Origin: an uncultured Collinsella sp. | Lineage (GTDB): Bacteria > Actinomycetota > Coriobacteriia > Coriobacteriales > Coriobacteriaceae | Direction: 5' to 3' | DNA: 64,000 nucleotides | Assembly (NCBI GenBank): GCA_902491055.1 | Contig: CABUGI010000002.1 | Location: 12,209 to 76,208, forward strand | Part shown: one piece after another, positions 44,266-53,378 of the stretch | Position numbering within the stretch: the stretch's first letter is position 1 | Layout: each line of letters opens with the position of its first letter | Translations under genes and position numbers: made by a program | Notes under the pieces: generated by a model | What the model was told of the DNA's origin: nothing | Seen by the model: only the letters and a program-made list of their open reading frames with translations | The model's database searches: none

Positions 44266-44904
44266 CTATTCAGCGCGCTTGATAGGATGACGAACTACAG
44301 TCTTTAGTTTCTCCGGTGCACATTTGCGTGGATCGGAGAGATAGATTTCGTGATGTAAACGGGTGTCTGAGAAGTCGGGGACATAGCCCTGCTCTGTCGT
44401 GTATTCATGCATGGCGTCTACGGTTGCCGGCTCGCTGTCATAGGGCCCGGTGTGCATGCATTGAACGCAGAGGCCCTCGTCAACTTTAAGCAGCTCGACG
44501 GCGGAAAAGTCCAGTTTCTTTTTGGTCGTGGCTTCTGTGACGGCCCAGTCAAAGTCATCTTGGGTGACGAAATCGGGCAGGCGGATGCACGAGATAAAGT
44601 TGAAATCGTCCTTGCGTACATAATCGATGTCGCCGCTCGGTGAGTCTTGCCACCAGAAGCCCTCGAGCGGCGGCACCACAAAGTCGAAGTAGCCCTCGAT
44701 GTTCCTCGAGCCTTTCTTTGACATCTTGATGGTATAGGCGATGCCGTAAAGCAGCGGCAGGGCGTTTTGATACTCGCCACCTTCGGTATTTGGGTCGCCC
44801 TTGCCGCGAACGGCAACGTAGCTCATAGGCGGGACAGTTACGATGCTCGGCTTGCTTGCAGGTTTGTAGAGCTCCTTGCATTCCTTCTTAAAGTCGAATG
44901 CCAT
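44266..44904 (-). CDS. GyrI-like small-molecule-binding domain protein
   Basis: The 212-residue single-domain protein matches the GyrI-like group (MAFDFKKECKELYKPASKPS.., EGFWWQD, VQCMHTGPYDSEP). Such proteins bind small molecules or, in some cases, protect from toxins or DNA damage. AAAGGCGG precedes the ATG. A perfect CGAAC-N4-GTTCG palindrome lies 57 bp upstream near a likely promoter, so SOS control is possible. Confidence 0.83.
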   Translation of the reverse strand: MAFDFKKECKELYKPASKPSIVTVPPMSYVAVRGKGDPNTEGGEYQNALPLLYGIAYTIKMSKKGSRNIEGYFDFVVPPLEGFWWQDSPSGDIDYVRKDDFNFISCIRLPDFVTQDDFDWAVTEATTKKKLDFSAVELLKVDEGLCVQCMHTGPYDSEPATVDAMHEYTTEQGYVPDFSDTRLHHEIYLSDPRKCAPEKLKTVVRHPIKRAE

Positions 44905-44960
44905 GTTGGCCGCCTTTCTGCGTATTGGCCTGCTTTGATAGCGGAATCATATCATAGAAA

Positions 44961-44974
44961 CGAACAGCTGTTCG
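44961..44974. promoter_or_regulatory. LexA-box-like palindrome
   Basis: CGAACAGCTGTTCG fits the Gram-positive SOS box pattern CGAAC-N4-GTTCG. On the - strand a -10-like TATGAT follows about 20 bases downstream, which would place the site at the -35 of the GyrI-like gene. Confidence 0.45.
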
Positions 44975-45082
44975 AATGATTTGGCTGACAGATTGAGATG
45001 TGTGCGTTGTGTTTGGCGGTCGGCCTGACCCCGTCGATGATGTCTCTGCCTTCCCGGCGCCCGCCTACACCCGTCATTCCCC

Positions 45083-45125
45083 CATATAAAACCTGCCAAA
45101 ATAAACCTGTCCCTTTTTGGTCGGT
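45083..45125 (-). repeat. Dispersed ~50-bp hairpin repeat
   Basis: ATATAAAACCTGCCAAAATA is followed by AACCTGTCCCTTTTTGGTCGGT. The last arm has two changed bases and the flanking GTTTGCCCAG is degraded. Confidence 0.85.
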
Positions 45126-45174
45126 GCGAAATGGGTAATACTAAAGAGTTATCCGACCAGATGGGAATTAATCG

Positions 45175-45876
45175 ATGGCTTATATCGAGTTCAAAGACGT
45201 CATCAAGGCGTACGGCGAGGGCGATGCCCGCATTCACGCGCTCGACGGCGCGAGCTTTACCGTTGAGCGCGGTGAGCTCGCCATTATCCTGGGCGCTTCG
45301 GGCGCCGGCAAGACTACGGCGCTCAACATCCTAGGCGGCATGGATACGGTAACCTCCGGCTCCGTGACAGTGGACGGGCGCGACGTGAGCTCTGCCAACG
45401 AGGCGCAGCTTGTGGAGTACCGCCGCGCCGACGTCGGCTTTGTCTTTCAGTTCTACAATCTGGTTCCCAACCTGACGGCGCTCGAAAACGTTGAGCTTGC
45501 AGCTCAGATCTGCCCCGATTCGCTCGATGCCGAACAGACGCTTCGCCAGGTTGGCCTGGGCGAGCGCCTCGCCAACTTCCCCGCGCAGCTTTCGGGCGGC
45601 GAGCAGCAGCGCGTGTCCATTGCCCGCGCACTGGCCAAGAACCCCAAGCTGCTTTTATGCGACGAGCCCACGGGCGCGCTCGACTATAAAACCGGCAAGC
45701 AGATCTTGCAGCTGCTGCAGGATACCTGCCGCAAGCAGGGCATTACGGTCATCATCATCACGCACAACTCCGCGCTCGCGCCCATGGCCGATCGCCTGAT
45801 CCGCTTTAAGAGTGGTCGCGTGGAGAGCGAGACGGTCCAGCAAAATCCCGTGCCTATCGAGACGATCGAGTGGTAG
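45175..45876 (+). CDS. ABC transporter ATP-binding protein (MacB/LolD type)
   Basis: The 233-residue protein has Walker [10 protein letters not shown] (40-48), signature [10 protein letters not shown], Walker [13 protein letters not shown] and the H-loop ITHN. The DEPTGALD form is typical for ATPases that pair with FtsX/MacB-type permeases. The permease gene starts six bases after its stop codon. Confidence 0.95.
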   Translation: MAYIEFKDVIKAYGEGDARIHALDGASFTVERGELAIILGASGAGKTTALNILGGMDTVTSGSVTVDGRDVSSANEAQLVEYRRADVGFVFQFYNLVPNLTALENVELAAQICPDSLDAEQTLRQVGLGERLANFPAQLSGGEQQRVSIARALAKNPKLLLCDEPTGALDYKTGKQILQLLQDTCRKQGITVIIITHNSALAPMADRLIRFKSGRVESETVQQNPVPIETIEW

Positions 45877-45881
45877 CGCCC

Positions 45882-48647
45882 ATGGACCAGGACCGCCAAA
45901 ACAGCCAAAACCACGATACGGAGCGCGCGGGTCGCGACCGGGAGTTTGCGACCTACCGCACCGCTCAGAGCTCAAACGATATGGTGCCGACGGTTTTTCG
46001 CCGCGGCATCTACCGCACAATCCGCGGCAGTCTTAAGCGCTTCTTGTCCATCGTGGTCATCACCGCGCTCGGCGTGAGTGTGATGTGCGGCCTTAAGGCG
46101 GGCTGCGAGGATTTGTGCGATTCGGTCGACGCCTATTTTGACCAGCAGAATGTCTATGACATTAACGTGCAGTCGACCTGTGGCCTTACGCGCGACGATC
46201 TCGCGGCTATCCAAGAGATCGACGGCGTCGAGACGGCCGAGGGTATCTACACCGAGACCGCCTACACCGCCGTGGGCACAACGCGCGAGCGCGTGGTCGT
46301 GCAAAGTCTCTCCAAGGAGAACATCGATCAGCCAGTGCTCGTGAACGGCGATTTGCCCGAGAGCGCCGATGAGGTGGCGGTAACTTCGAAGTTCCTGAAG
46401 GCTTCGGGCAAAAAGCTCGGCGATACCGTGAGTTTTGCCGCCAATGACGCGAGCTCGTCCAACCAAAGTGCCAAGGATCAGTTTGCCGCGGGCGATTACA
46501 CCATTACGGCCGAGGTCCTCGACCCCACTGATGTGAGCTCCGACTCGACAGTCAACGCCTTCCGTGCCGCTTCGGCTGCGGACTATAAGTTCTATGTGAG
46601 CGAGGATGCCGCGACATCATCGTCCTACTCCGCGGTCCACGTGATCGTCGAGGGAGCCAAGAGCCTCAACTCCTACTCGGATGCCTACACGGCAAAGATC
46701 AATGAGGTCAAGGGCAATATCGAGAAGATCCGCGAGGAGCGTGAAAAGGCGCGCGTCCAGGAGCTGACGGTTGACACGCCGGCAAGCTTGGATGCGGCTG
46801 AGCGCCAGGCCGCCATGCTCTTTGGGATTGAGCAGGATAGCATCAACCGCATGGCCGAGGGCAGCGAGGAGCGCGTCCAAGCTCAGGCCGAGTTGGACCA
46901 GCGCCGCGCCGCCGCCGATCAGCAATTCGCCGATGCCCGCGCCGAGCTTTCCAATCTGGGTGAATGCACTTGGTACATTCAGGACCGCGGTAACATCGCA
47001 AGCTACTCGAGCGTCGAGAGCGACAGTTCTTCGATCGAGGCCATCGCCACGGTGTTCCCGTTTATCTTCTTTATCGTCGCCGTGCTCATCAGCCTCACCA
47101 CCGCCACGCGCATGGTCGAGGAGGAGCGCACGCTTATTGGCCTGTACAAGGCGCTTGGCTATTCACGCGAGCGCATCCTGTCCAAATACGTGGACTATGC
47201 GCTGTGGGCATGTCTGATCGGCGGCGTGCTCGGCAACATCATCGGCTTTGTGGGCCTGCCACTGTTCTTGTTTACGGTGTTCGACGATATGTACTCGCTG
47301 CCCCAGATGCTGCTTTCGTACGATATCGTGTCTTCACTCGTGTCGGTGGCGCTGTTTGCCGTGGGCGTGGTGGGCGCTACGATTATCGCCTGCCGCCACG
47401 AGATGGCCGAGACCCCAGCCTCGCTCATGCGTCCCAAGGCCCCGCGCGCCGGCTCGCGCATTCTGCTCGAGCATATCGGCTTTATCTGGCGCCGCATGGG
47501 CTTCTTAAACAAGGTCGCTGCACGCAACCTATTCCGCTACAAAAAGCGCGCCTTTATGACCATCTTCGGTATCGCGGGCTGTACGGCGCTTGTGATCTGC
47601 GGTATGGGCATCCGCGATACGTCGGTGGCGCTTTCGCCCAAGCAGTACGGGCATATCACGCGCTACGACCTGCTGGCGGTCGCCAATCCCGACGATTTTT
47701 CACAGACGTGCGCGGCATTGGATGGGCGCAGCGCGTCCAATGATTCCAACGTGACCGTGACTTCGACGCTGCCGATTATGACCGACAACGTCACCTTTAC
47801 ATTTGGCGGCAAGAGCGAGACTGTGCAGCTGATCGTGGTGCCCGATGACCGCACGAGTGACTTGGGCGATTACGTGCGTCTGGAGGATGAGTCCAAAGAA
47901 CCGCTGCCTTTGCGTGACGGAGACGTGTATCTGAGCAAAAGTTCACAGCTGGTGCTGGGGATTCAGCCGGGCGATACGGCTCACGTCCAGGATTCGTCGC
48001 TCAATGTTGCCAAGGTCAAAGTCAGCGACATTTCGCTTAACTATCTGGGCAACACGCTTTACATGACGCAGGGCACCTATGAGCGCACGTTCGGCCGAAG
48101 CGCGCGTCTTAACGGCATCTTTGCACTGCTCAAGGGTTCGTCGGCCGACCAGATTGCGTTTAGCAAGAATCTTAAGAGTGACGGTTGGCTTACGATTTCG
48201 AGTACGGCCGAGCATTGGGAAAACTATGAGGCGAACTTTACGATTATCAATTCGGTCGTGGTGCTCGTGACCTTTATGGCGGCGTGCCTGTCGTTTGTGG
48301 TGGTGTTTACGCTGTCCAACACGAATATCTCCGAGCGCGAGCGCGAGCTGGCGACCATTAAGGTGTTGGGCTTCCGTCGCGGCGAGGTGCACCACTACGT
48401 CAACAAGGAGACGTTGATCCTCACGGCGATTGGCGCCGCACTGGGCGTACCGCTAGGCGGCTTGCTGGCCGAGAGTTTTACGTACATCCTGCAGATGCCG
48501 TCGCTGTATTTTGATGTTGAGGTCGAGCCGCTGAGCTACGTGCTATCCGTGTTGCTGGCCTTTGCCTTTACGTTTATCGTCAACCTTGCCACCAATCGAA
48601 CGCTCAACAAGATCGACATGGTCGGCGCCCTCAAGAGCGCCGAGTAA
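45882..48647 (+). CDS. ABC transporter permease, FtsX/MacB family
   Basis: The 921-residue protein has one N-terminal membrane helix (about 45-65), a large extracytoplasmic domain with an Ala/Glu/Arg-rich coiled coil (about 270-345), three helices near 385-500, a second extracytoplasmic domain, and three helices at the end. Two FtsX domains in one chain mark the group that exports or shears off peptides and lipoproteins, including bacitracin-type resistance. The start at 45882 has a poor ribosome site and probably relies on coupling with the ATPase gene. Its stop codon overlaps a copy of the dispersed repeat. Confidence 0.93.
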   Translation: MDQDRQNSQNHDTERAGRDREFATYRTAQSSNDMVPTVFRRGIYRTIRGSLKRFLSIVVITALGVSVMCGLKAGCEDLCDSVDAYFDQQNVYDINVQSTCGLTRDDLAAIQEIDGVETAEGIYTETAYTAVGTTRERVVVQSLSKENIDQPVLVNGDLPESADEVAVTSKFLKASGKKLGDTVSFAANDASSSNQSAKDQFAAGDYTITAEVLDPTDVSSDSTVNAFRAASAADYKFYVSEDAATSSSYSAVHVIVEGAKSLNSYSDAYTAKINEVKGNIEKIREEREKARVQELTVDTPASLDAAERQAAMLFGIEQDSINRMAEGSEERVQAQAELDQRRAAADQQFADARAELSNLGECTWYIQDRGNIASYSSVESDSSSIEAIATVFPFIFFIVAVLISLTTATRMVEEERTLIGLYKALGYSRERILSKYVDYALWACLIGGVLGNIIGFVGLPLFLFTVFDDMYSLPQMLLSYDIVSSLVSVALFAVGVVGATIIACRHEMAETPASLMRPKAPRAGSRILLEHIGFIWRRMGFLNKVAARNLFRYKKRAFMTIFGIAGCTALVICGMGIRDTSVALSPKQYGHITRYDLLAVANPDDFSQTCAALDGRSASNDSNVTVTSTLPIMTDNVTFTFGGKSETVQLIVVPDDRTSDLGDYVRLEDESKEPLPLRDGDVYLSKSSQLVLGIQPGDTAHVQDSSLNVAKVKVSDISLNYLGNTLYMTQGTYERTFGRSARLNGIFALLKGSSADQIAFSKNLKSDGWLTISSTAEHWENYEANFTIINSVVVLVTFMAACLSFVVVFTLSNTNISERERELATIKVLGFRRGEVHHYVNKETLILTAIGAALGVPLGGLLAESFTYILQMPSLYFDVEVEPLSYVLSVLLAFAFTFIVNLATNRTLNKIDMVGALKSAE

Positions 48648-48697
48648 CCTGCCAAAAAGGGACAGGTATATTTTGGCAGGTTTTATCTGGGCAAACG
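48646..48697 (+). repeat. Dispersed ~50-bp hairpin repeat, overlapping a stop codon
   Basis: ACCTGCCAAAA..TTTTGGCAGGT with loop AGGGACAGGTATA, then TTATCTGGGCAAACG. Its first bases are part of the stop codon (TAA) of the permease gene, so it would be the first structure after the coding end. Confidence 0.92.
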
Positions 48698-48763
48698 CCG
48701 GACAACCATTAGGTGGCCCAGCGTTTGCCCCGTTTTGCTGGGGATGTCTGTCGTTCAGTGCTC

Positions 48764-49084
48764 TTACTGGCCAATCCAGTGTTGCGCATAGCTCTTAATG
48801 TCTTCGGTAAAACCGTCAAGGTCGTCAAGGGTGATCACGCTGTCGATAAGCAAATTGGCTATCTCGCGGTGCATTGTGCTGCGGCGAATGTCGTTTGCAA
48901 TTACGCCTGAGGACAGCTTGTCTCTATTGAGGCGCTCTTCTAGTGCCCAAAATCTACTGGACGCTTCGCTGTCGCCGTTCAGCATCTCAACGTACTGGCC
49001 GATGAGCTTTTCCATATAACGTTCTTGCCATTGAGGAAGCATTTTCTTAAACAGCTTCCAGTCGCTTTCGGTTACGTCGCGCAT
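48764..49084 (-). CDS. Conserved hypothetical protein (106 aa)
   Basis: The protein begins MRDVTESDWKLFKKMLPQWQ and is rich in charged helices (..RFWALEERLNRDK.., VITLDDLDGF). The ATG at 49084 is chosen over an upstream one because CGGAGAAC precedes it. I recognise no family; the regular helical pattern and codon use support a real cytoplasmic protein. Confidence 0.7.
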   Translation of the reverse strand: MRDVTESDWKLFKKMLPQWQERYMEKLIGQYVEMLNGDSEASSRFWALEERLNRDKLSSGVIANDIRRSTMHREIANLLIDSVITLDDLDGFTEDIKSYAQHWIGQ

Positions 49085-49212
49085 ATGTTCTCCGCTCGTC
49101 AAACGGGCTTTCCATTTGCCTTTCATTTTATTTGGTTTTCGCTCGCAGGTGCGGATGAGAGGCTCTCTTTAGCCTTCGAGATTGGGCTTGAATGGGTCGT
49201 ATGCCACAAAAC

Positions 49213-49352
49213 GGGCCTATCTACTACGTTTAATTGGATACCCTCAACCATGCCGGGAAAACGAAAAATAAAACCGCAGGTAGAAGGCCTGTCGATTTTC
49301 GAAAAAGGCGGTCATGGTTGGCCCCATCGAGTTAAACGTAGTAGATAGGCCC
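49213..49352. repeat. MITE-like element, 140 bp, 21-bp perfect ends
   Basis: GGGCCTATCTACTACGTTTA (A) at 49213-49233 is the exact complement of 49332-49352. A second inner pair is CAACCATG (49245) with CATGGTTG (49313). The 60 bases inside are A+T-rich and hold no gene. Confidence 0.8.
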
Positions 49353-49414
49353 TTTTCGTGGCGGACCATCAAACGAACGCCGACGCTTGTGCTGTAGCCG
49401 CTCCGATCATTCGT

Positions 49415-49485
49415 AAGTTGCGGTGGAATAGTTCCTAAATTCGACTACTCAAGGCTAAAACCGGAACTATATCACCGCAACTTAG
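49415..49485. repeat. Palindrome family D, copy 1
   Basis: TAAGTTGCGGTGGAATAGTT (CC) pairs with GGAACTATATCACCGCAACT (TA) around about 25 variable bases. Copies also lie at 50662 and 57315. Confidence 0.88.
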
Positions 49486-49539
49486 GAGGGAGGGGCGGGG
49501 GGGGGTACTAGTTGGGTGCTGCCGTCGGGCTGGGATGGT

Positions 49540-50478
49540 TTAGGCTCGTTCGCGATGCTTCCATCGTTTACGGCACCAACGCATGAGTGCTTTTACGACC
49601 GGGATGGTGATGAGAATTACCCAGGCGGGATGGGGTTGCCCCAGACAGAGCCACATGTAGAGGAACCATGCCTCGGCACTGACCGAATAGACGACATCGA
49701 TCAGCTTAGATAAGTGGCGTTGGTCGATAAAGTCGCCAAGCGCGTAATAGACGGGAATCAAAAAGACGAGGAAGAGTCCCGTAGCCCATGTGCCGTAGGC
49801 AATGCCGAGCACCAGGTAGGCGAGGGTGACGAGCGCGGGGAAGGGGAATTTGTTCCATGTACGTCCGACCTTGGTGTGGAAATGCTTGCCATGATGGTCG
49901 AGCTTGTCGTGTGCTTCCTTCCAGCTGGAAAACGTCTCGCCGTCGATGGTGACGGTGCCGTCGTCATTGGTATGCACGCTATGTCCATCGTCCTCAAGCG
50001 TATCGATATGCAATCCGCCTGGCCCCACATGGACCTCTTCGCCCTTGCGCTCGTTAGCCACATGGATGCCATTCCAGCCAACATGGACCTCTTCGCCTTT
50101 GTTGGGATCAATAACGTGGATGCCGCGCGTGAGGGAAATATCGACAAGTGGCTTATCGCTGTAACCAGAGTGCTCAGTAGAAGCCTCAGCCTCTTCAGCC
50201 TCATCTGAAGCTTTGGTGCCGGCGTCGCTGTCCTGTGCCTCATCATCAGCTTGCGAGTCGTCAGTGCTATCCACCGTCTCCCCATACAACAGCTCATCCA
50301 GCGACACGCCATACAGCGCGGCGAGCGCAATAAGGTTATCGGTATCGGGCGAGGACTCGCTGCGCTCCCATTTACTGACAGCCTGACGACTCACGCCCAG
50401 CTGGGCGGCAAGCGCCTCCTGAGAAAGCCCGGCAGCCTTGCGGCGATCAACGAGCCGCTGTGCCATCGCAAGATCCAT
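49540..50478 (-). CDS. XRE regulator with acidic linker and C-terminal membrane helices
   Basis: The 312-residue protein has an XRE helix-turn-helix at 8-62 (AAGLSQEALAAQLGVSRQAV, SKWERSESSPDTDNLIALAA), then an Asp/Glu/Ala/Ser-rich linker, a middle part of repeated acidic strands (GEEVHVGWNGIHV and GEEVHVGPGGLHI are near-duplicates), and about three membrane helices near the end. Such proteins are membrane-tethered regulators. The ATG follows AAAGGAACCACC. No partner gene is adjacent. Confidence 0.85.
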   Translation of the reverse strand: MDLAMAQRLVDRRKAAGLSQEALAAQLGVSRQAVSKWERSESSPDTDNLIALAALYGVSLDELLYGETVDSTDDSQADDEAQDSDAGTKASDEAEEAEASTEHSGYSDKPLVDISLTRGIHVIDPNKGEEVHVGWNGIHVANERKGEEVHVGPGGLHIDTLEDDGHSVHTNDDGTVTIDGETFSSWKEAHDKLDHHGKHFHTKVGRTWNKFPFPALVTLAYLVLGIAYGTWATGLFLVFLIPVYYALGDFIDQRHLSKLIDVVYSVSAEAWFLYMWLCLGQPHPAWVILITIPVVKALMRWCRKRWKHRERA

Positions 50479-50661
50479 GGTGGTTCCTTTCGTTTGATGG
50501 TCGAATCGAATGAGCCGAGTATGCTGAGAACAACCGGTAGCGACCACCATTTCTAGTTAGAATCTGCTCCAACCCTACCGCAACTACCGGTAGCAACCCC
50601 TAACGACCAGCCATTTCAGGACAAATGTCAGTGCAAGTAGCAGCCAAGAGCCCCCACTCAG

Positions 50662-50732
50662 TAAGTTGCGGTGGAATAGTTTCTAGATTCAGCCATTTGA
50701 GGGCTAAGCTGGAACTATTTCACCGCAACTTA
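50662..50732. repeat. Palindrome family D, copy 2
   Basis: TAAGTTGCGGTGGAATAGTT and AACTATTTCACCGCAACTTA flank a variable middle. It is the copy most like the one at 49415. Confidence 0.88.
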
Positions 50733-50790
50733 ATTTCAGGCTAGGCACCTGTAGCAAGAAGGCGAATAGCCTCGGCGAGTATGTAAACGA

Positions 50791-50889
50791 AGGGCCCTCC
50801 GACCCCGCCCGACGATTTCGATTGGCGACCTTTGACGGAGTCAAGGGAGGAGCCAAATCGAAATACGTCGGGCGGGGTCGGAGGGCCCG
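50791..50889. terminator. Nested inverted repeat after pfkA
   Basis: GGGCCCTCCGACCCCGCCCG.. (50791-50825) pairs with 50853-50889 over about 34 bases with one small bulge. The inner stem is CCTTTGAC-gga-GTCAAGG. It begins 22 bases after the pfkA stop codon on the - strand. Confidence 0.75.
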
Positions 50890-50911
50890 ATGGGATGGAT
50901 TTCGGCCGAGG

Positions 50912-51991
50912 CTATTCGTCGCCGAAGCTGATGCCCAGCGCCTTGGCCTCGCGCACCAGATCGCTCTGGGGGTCGACAAACTTGAGCTTGCCGGCGACCT
51001 CCTCGAGCGGCATGTGGCACATCTTGCCGTCACGCAAGGCAATCATGTAGCCAAACTCGCCACGCAGGCAGCCGAGCGCTGCCTCGACGCCGCACTGAGT
51101 CGCAAAGATGCGGTCCTGGGCGTCGGGCTGGCCGCCGCGCTGCGTGTGACCGGGGATGGCGACGCGGGTCTCGCGACCGGTCTTGGCCTCGATCTCCTTG
51201 GCGATGTCGTAGACGATCGACGGGCTCGTGCGCTCGGCGAGTTTCTTCTTGTACTCCTTCTTGGACAGCGCCGCGTCCTCCTTGGAGATGGCGCCCTCGG
51301 CGACGGCCACGATGGTAAAGCGGCTGCCGGTCTCCATGCGATGCTCGATGGTCTTGATGACTTGGTCCATGTCGTAGGGGATCTCGGGAATCAGGATGAC
51401 GTCCGCGCCGCCCGCGACGCCGGCGTACAGCGGGATCCAGCCGACCTTGTGGCCCATGATCTCGATGACGAACACGCGGCCGTGACTCGAGGCGGTGGTA
51501 TGGATGTCATCGATGCACTTGGTGGCGACGTCGATGGCGCTCGTAAAGCCAAACGTCATCTCGGTGCCCCAGGTGTCGTTATCGATGGTCTTGGGCAGGG
51601 CGATAACGTTGAGGCCCTCTTCGCGCAGGCGGTTGGCGGTCTTGGTGGAGCCGTTGCCGCCCAGCATAAACAGGCAGTCGAGCTGCAGCTTGTGATAGGT
51701 GTGGACCATCGCGGGCACCTTCTCGACGCCGTCGGCCTCGGGAGTGTCCAGACGCTTGAACGGCGTGCGGCTCGTGCCCAGAATAGTGCCGCCGCGGGTG
51801 AGGATGCCGCTAAAATCGGCGGGTGTCATGACACGGAACCTGCTGTAGATAAGGCCCTGATATCCGTCCTCAAAGCCATAAATCTCGATAGGCTCTTTGC
51901 TATTGGTCATAAGCGTTTTGACAATGCCGCGCATGGTGGCGTTGAGCGCCTGGCAGTCGCCGCCACTAGTAAGAAGACCGATCCTAAGCAT
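50912..51991 (-). CDS. pfkA: 6-phosphofructokinase
   Basis: The 359-residue protein has the phosphofructokinase motifs GLLTSGGDCQALNA, LGGNGSTKTA, PKTIDNDTWGTEMTFGF (catalytic Asp), EIMGHKVGW and PGHTQRGGQPDAQDR. It phosphorylates fructose-6-phosphate in glycolysis. The phosphoryl-donor loop reads GGNGS instead of GGDGS (ATP type) or GGDD (pyrophosphate type), and PKTIDND is more usual in pyrophosphate enzymes, so the donor is uncertain. The start ATG at 51991 follows GGAAGGATTCACC. Confidence 0.9.
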   Translation of the reverse strand: MLRIGLLTSGGDCQALNATMRGIVKTLMTNSKEPIEIYGFEDGYQGLIYSRFRVMTPADFSGILTRGGTILGTSRTPFKRLDTPEADGVEKVPAMVHTYHKLQLDCLFMLGGNGSTKTANRLREEGLNVIALPKTIDNDTWGTEMTFGFTSAIDVATKCIDDIHTTASSHGRVFVIEIMGHKVGWIPLYAGVAGGADVILIPEIPYDMDQVIKTIEHRMETGSRFTIVAVAEGAISKEDAALSKKEYKKKLAERTSPSIVYDIAKEIEAKTGRETRVAIPGHTQRGGQPDAQDRIFATQCGVEAALGCLRGEFGYMIALRDGKMCHMPLEEVAGKLKFVDPQSDLVREAKALGISFGDE

Positions 51992-52029
51992 GGTGAATCC
52001 TTCCGGGCAAGTTATAACATGCGCATAAG

Positions 52030-52062
52030 TTTACCCCCGCACACTGTTGATGCGGGGGTAAA
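52030..52062. terminator. Hairpin between the C45 peptidase gene and pfkA
   Basis: TTTACCCCCGCA and TGCGGGGGTAAA form a perfect 12-bp stem with a nine-base loop. On the - strand it lies 70 bases after the C45 stop and before pfkA. Confidence 0.65.
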
Positions 52063-52131
52063 ACGTGTTAGCTCAAGCGTATGGAAATGTAAGCAACGTC
52101 AGGCGAGCGTAAGGACGACGGTGCCAGCGCC

Positions 52132-53217
52132 TTACAGCGCGAAGGCATCGACGTCGCCCCAGTGGCGGCGCAGCGTGATGGCGGCAGCGGGCTCGGTGTT
52201 GTCAAAGACGACCGACCACTGCGTATTGCTGGTGATGTCTTCCGGATTGGGCTCTTGCGCTGCGGCGCGTAGGGCCTTCCAAGCGACTGCCTCGTCCTGG
52301 GCACCGACATGGGCGTCAAGGACATCGGCGATTGCGACGGCGCGCTCTTTACCATGGCCCAGCTCGCCATTCTTTTGATTGGGTAGCACTTCGTCGCCAT
52401 AGCAGGCATAGAAGTTCGTAACCTGGCGTACAGGAGTCGCTTTAAAAGCGCGGTCGGGATCGCGCGGATCCCACTCTACTACGCGCGCGTCACCGGAGGC
52501 GTCGTTGATAAAGAAGTGGTAATCGCGTCCGGCCATGGCGTGCATGTCGTAGGCAGAAAGCAGGTCGACAGCTTCTTGCGTGGTGGCGGCACGGTCGAGC
52601 ACCAGACGGATGGCGAGCGAGGTATTGATGACGGGGCGTTGCGTGTCCTGGTCACAGGGCTTGGAATCCAGGGTGAGTACGGCAATGGATACGCCGCATT
52701 CGTTAACGCCGTCGAGCTGAGCAAACGGGCCCATGAGTGCGGCGGCACGTCCGGCGACGGAGTCAAGCGGAGTGTTATCGCCCAGGTTGTTAAGGGCGGC
52801 AAACCCGATGGAGGCATAACCGCCGCGTGGGTGATTGCGCACCAGCAACGCCGAGGTGTCGTCCTTAAAGTCGTAATTGCGGCCGGTGCGCACGCGGCCT
52901 TCGGCATCTACGGCGACAAAAGCGCTGCAGGCAAACTGGGGCGCCTGGACATGTGCCGGCACACCGGGCAGCACCTGCGCCACCACGGCATCGATGTAGG
53001 CCTGGTCGTCGCGCACGCCAGCTGCGATGATGCGGTCAAGGTCGTAGTCGTAGGCGATGTCGATTGCGTACAGGTCATAGCCGTCTGCGTAGCCAGTCAA
53101 GCGTTTGAGCGACGCGGCGGACTTGATTTGCTTGCGGTAAACGATGCCAGCGGCAGCGGCAAGGCCGACGGTGACTCCCGCGACACCGCAGGCGATGGCA
53201 ATGTTACGTGGCTTCAT
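52132..53217 (-). CDS. Membrane-anchored C45/choloylglycine-hydrolase-like Ntn hydrolase
   Basis: The 361-residue protein has an N-terminal membrane segment (about 7-27), a propeptide-like stretch, and then the Ntn-hydrolase site ACSAFVAVDAEGRVRTGRNYDF with likely nucleophile Cys97. The later motifs GVNECGVSIAVLTL and NTSLAIRLVLDRAATTQEAV match the linear amide C-N hydrolase group (bile-salt hydrolase, penicillin V acylase, C45 peptidase). Activation should need cleavage before Cys97. The anchor suggests action outside the membrane; bile-acid or N-acyl amide substrates are possible. GAGGAGCCGTC precedes the ATG. Confidence 0.82.
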   Translation of the reverse strand: MKPRNIAIACGVAGVTVGLAAAAGIVYRKQIKSAASLKRLTGYADGYDLYAIDIAYDYDLDRIIAAGVRDDQAYIDAVVAQVLPGVPAHVQAPQFACSAFVAVDAEGRVRTGRNYDFKDDTSALLVRNHPRGGYASIGFAALNNLGDNTPLDSVAGRAAALMGPFAQLDGVNECGVSIAVLTLDSKPCDQDTQRPVINTSLAIRLVLDRAATTQEAVDLLSAYDMHAMAGRDYHFFINDASGDARVVEWDPRDPDRAFKATPVRQVTNFYACYGDEVLPNQKNGELGHGKERAVAIADVLDAHVGAQDEAVAWKALRAAAQEPNPEDITSNTQWSVVFDNTEPAAAITLRRHWGDVDAFAL

Positions 53218-53378
53218 GACGGCTCCTCTCGTCCTGTTAGCGCAATTGTCGCAAAAGGAGCGCGGGCATGATGGCTCAACTTGGTGAGCGGCGCGGAATT
53301 AAGCACGGAATGAAGAGTGCGGTGCTGGCGTGGCGGGGTATGCTGGAGGGGACCATCAACCCAGCGAAAGGGGAGAGC

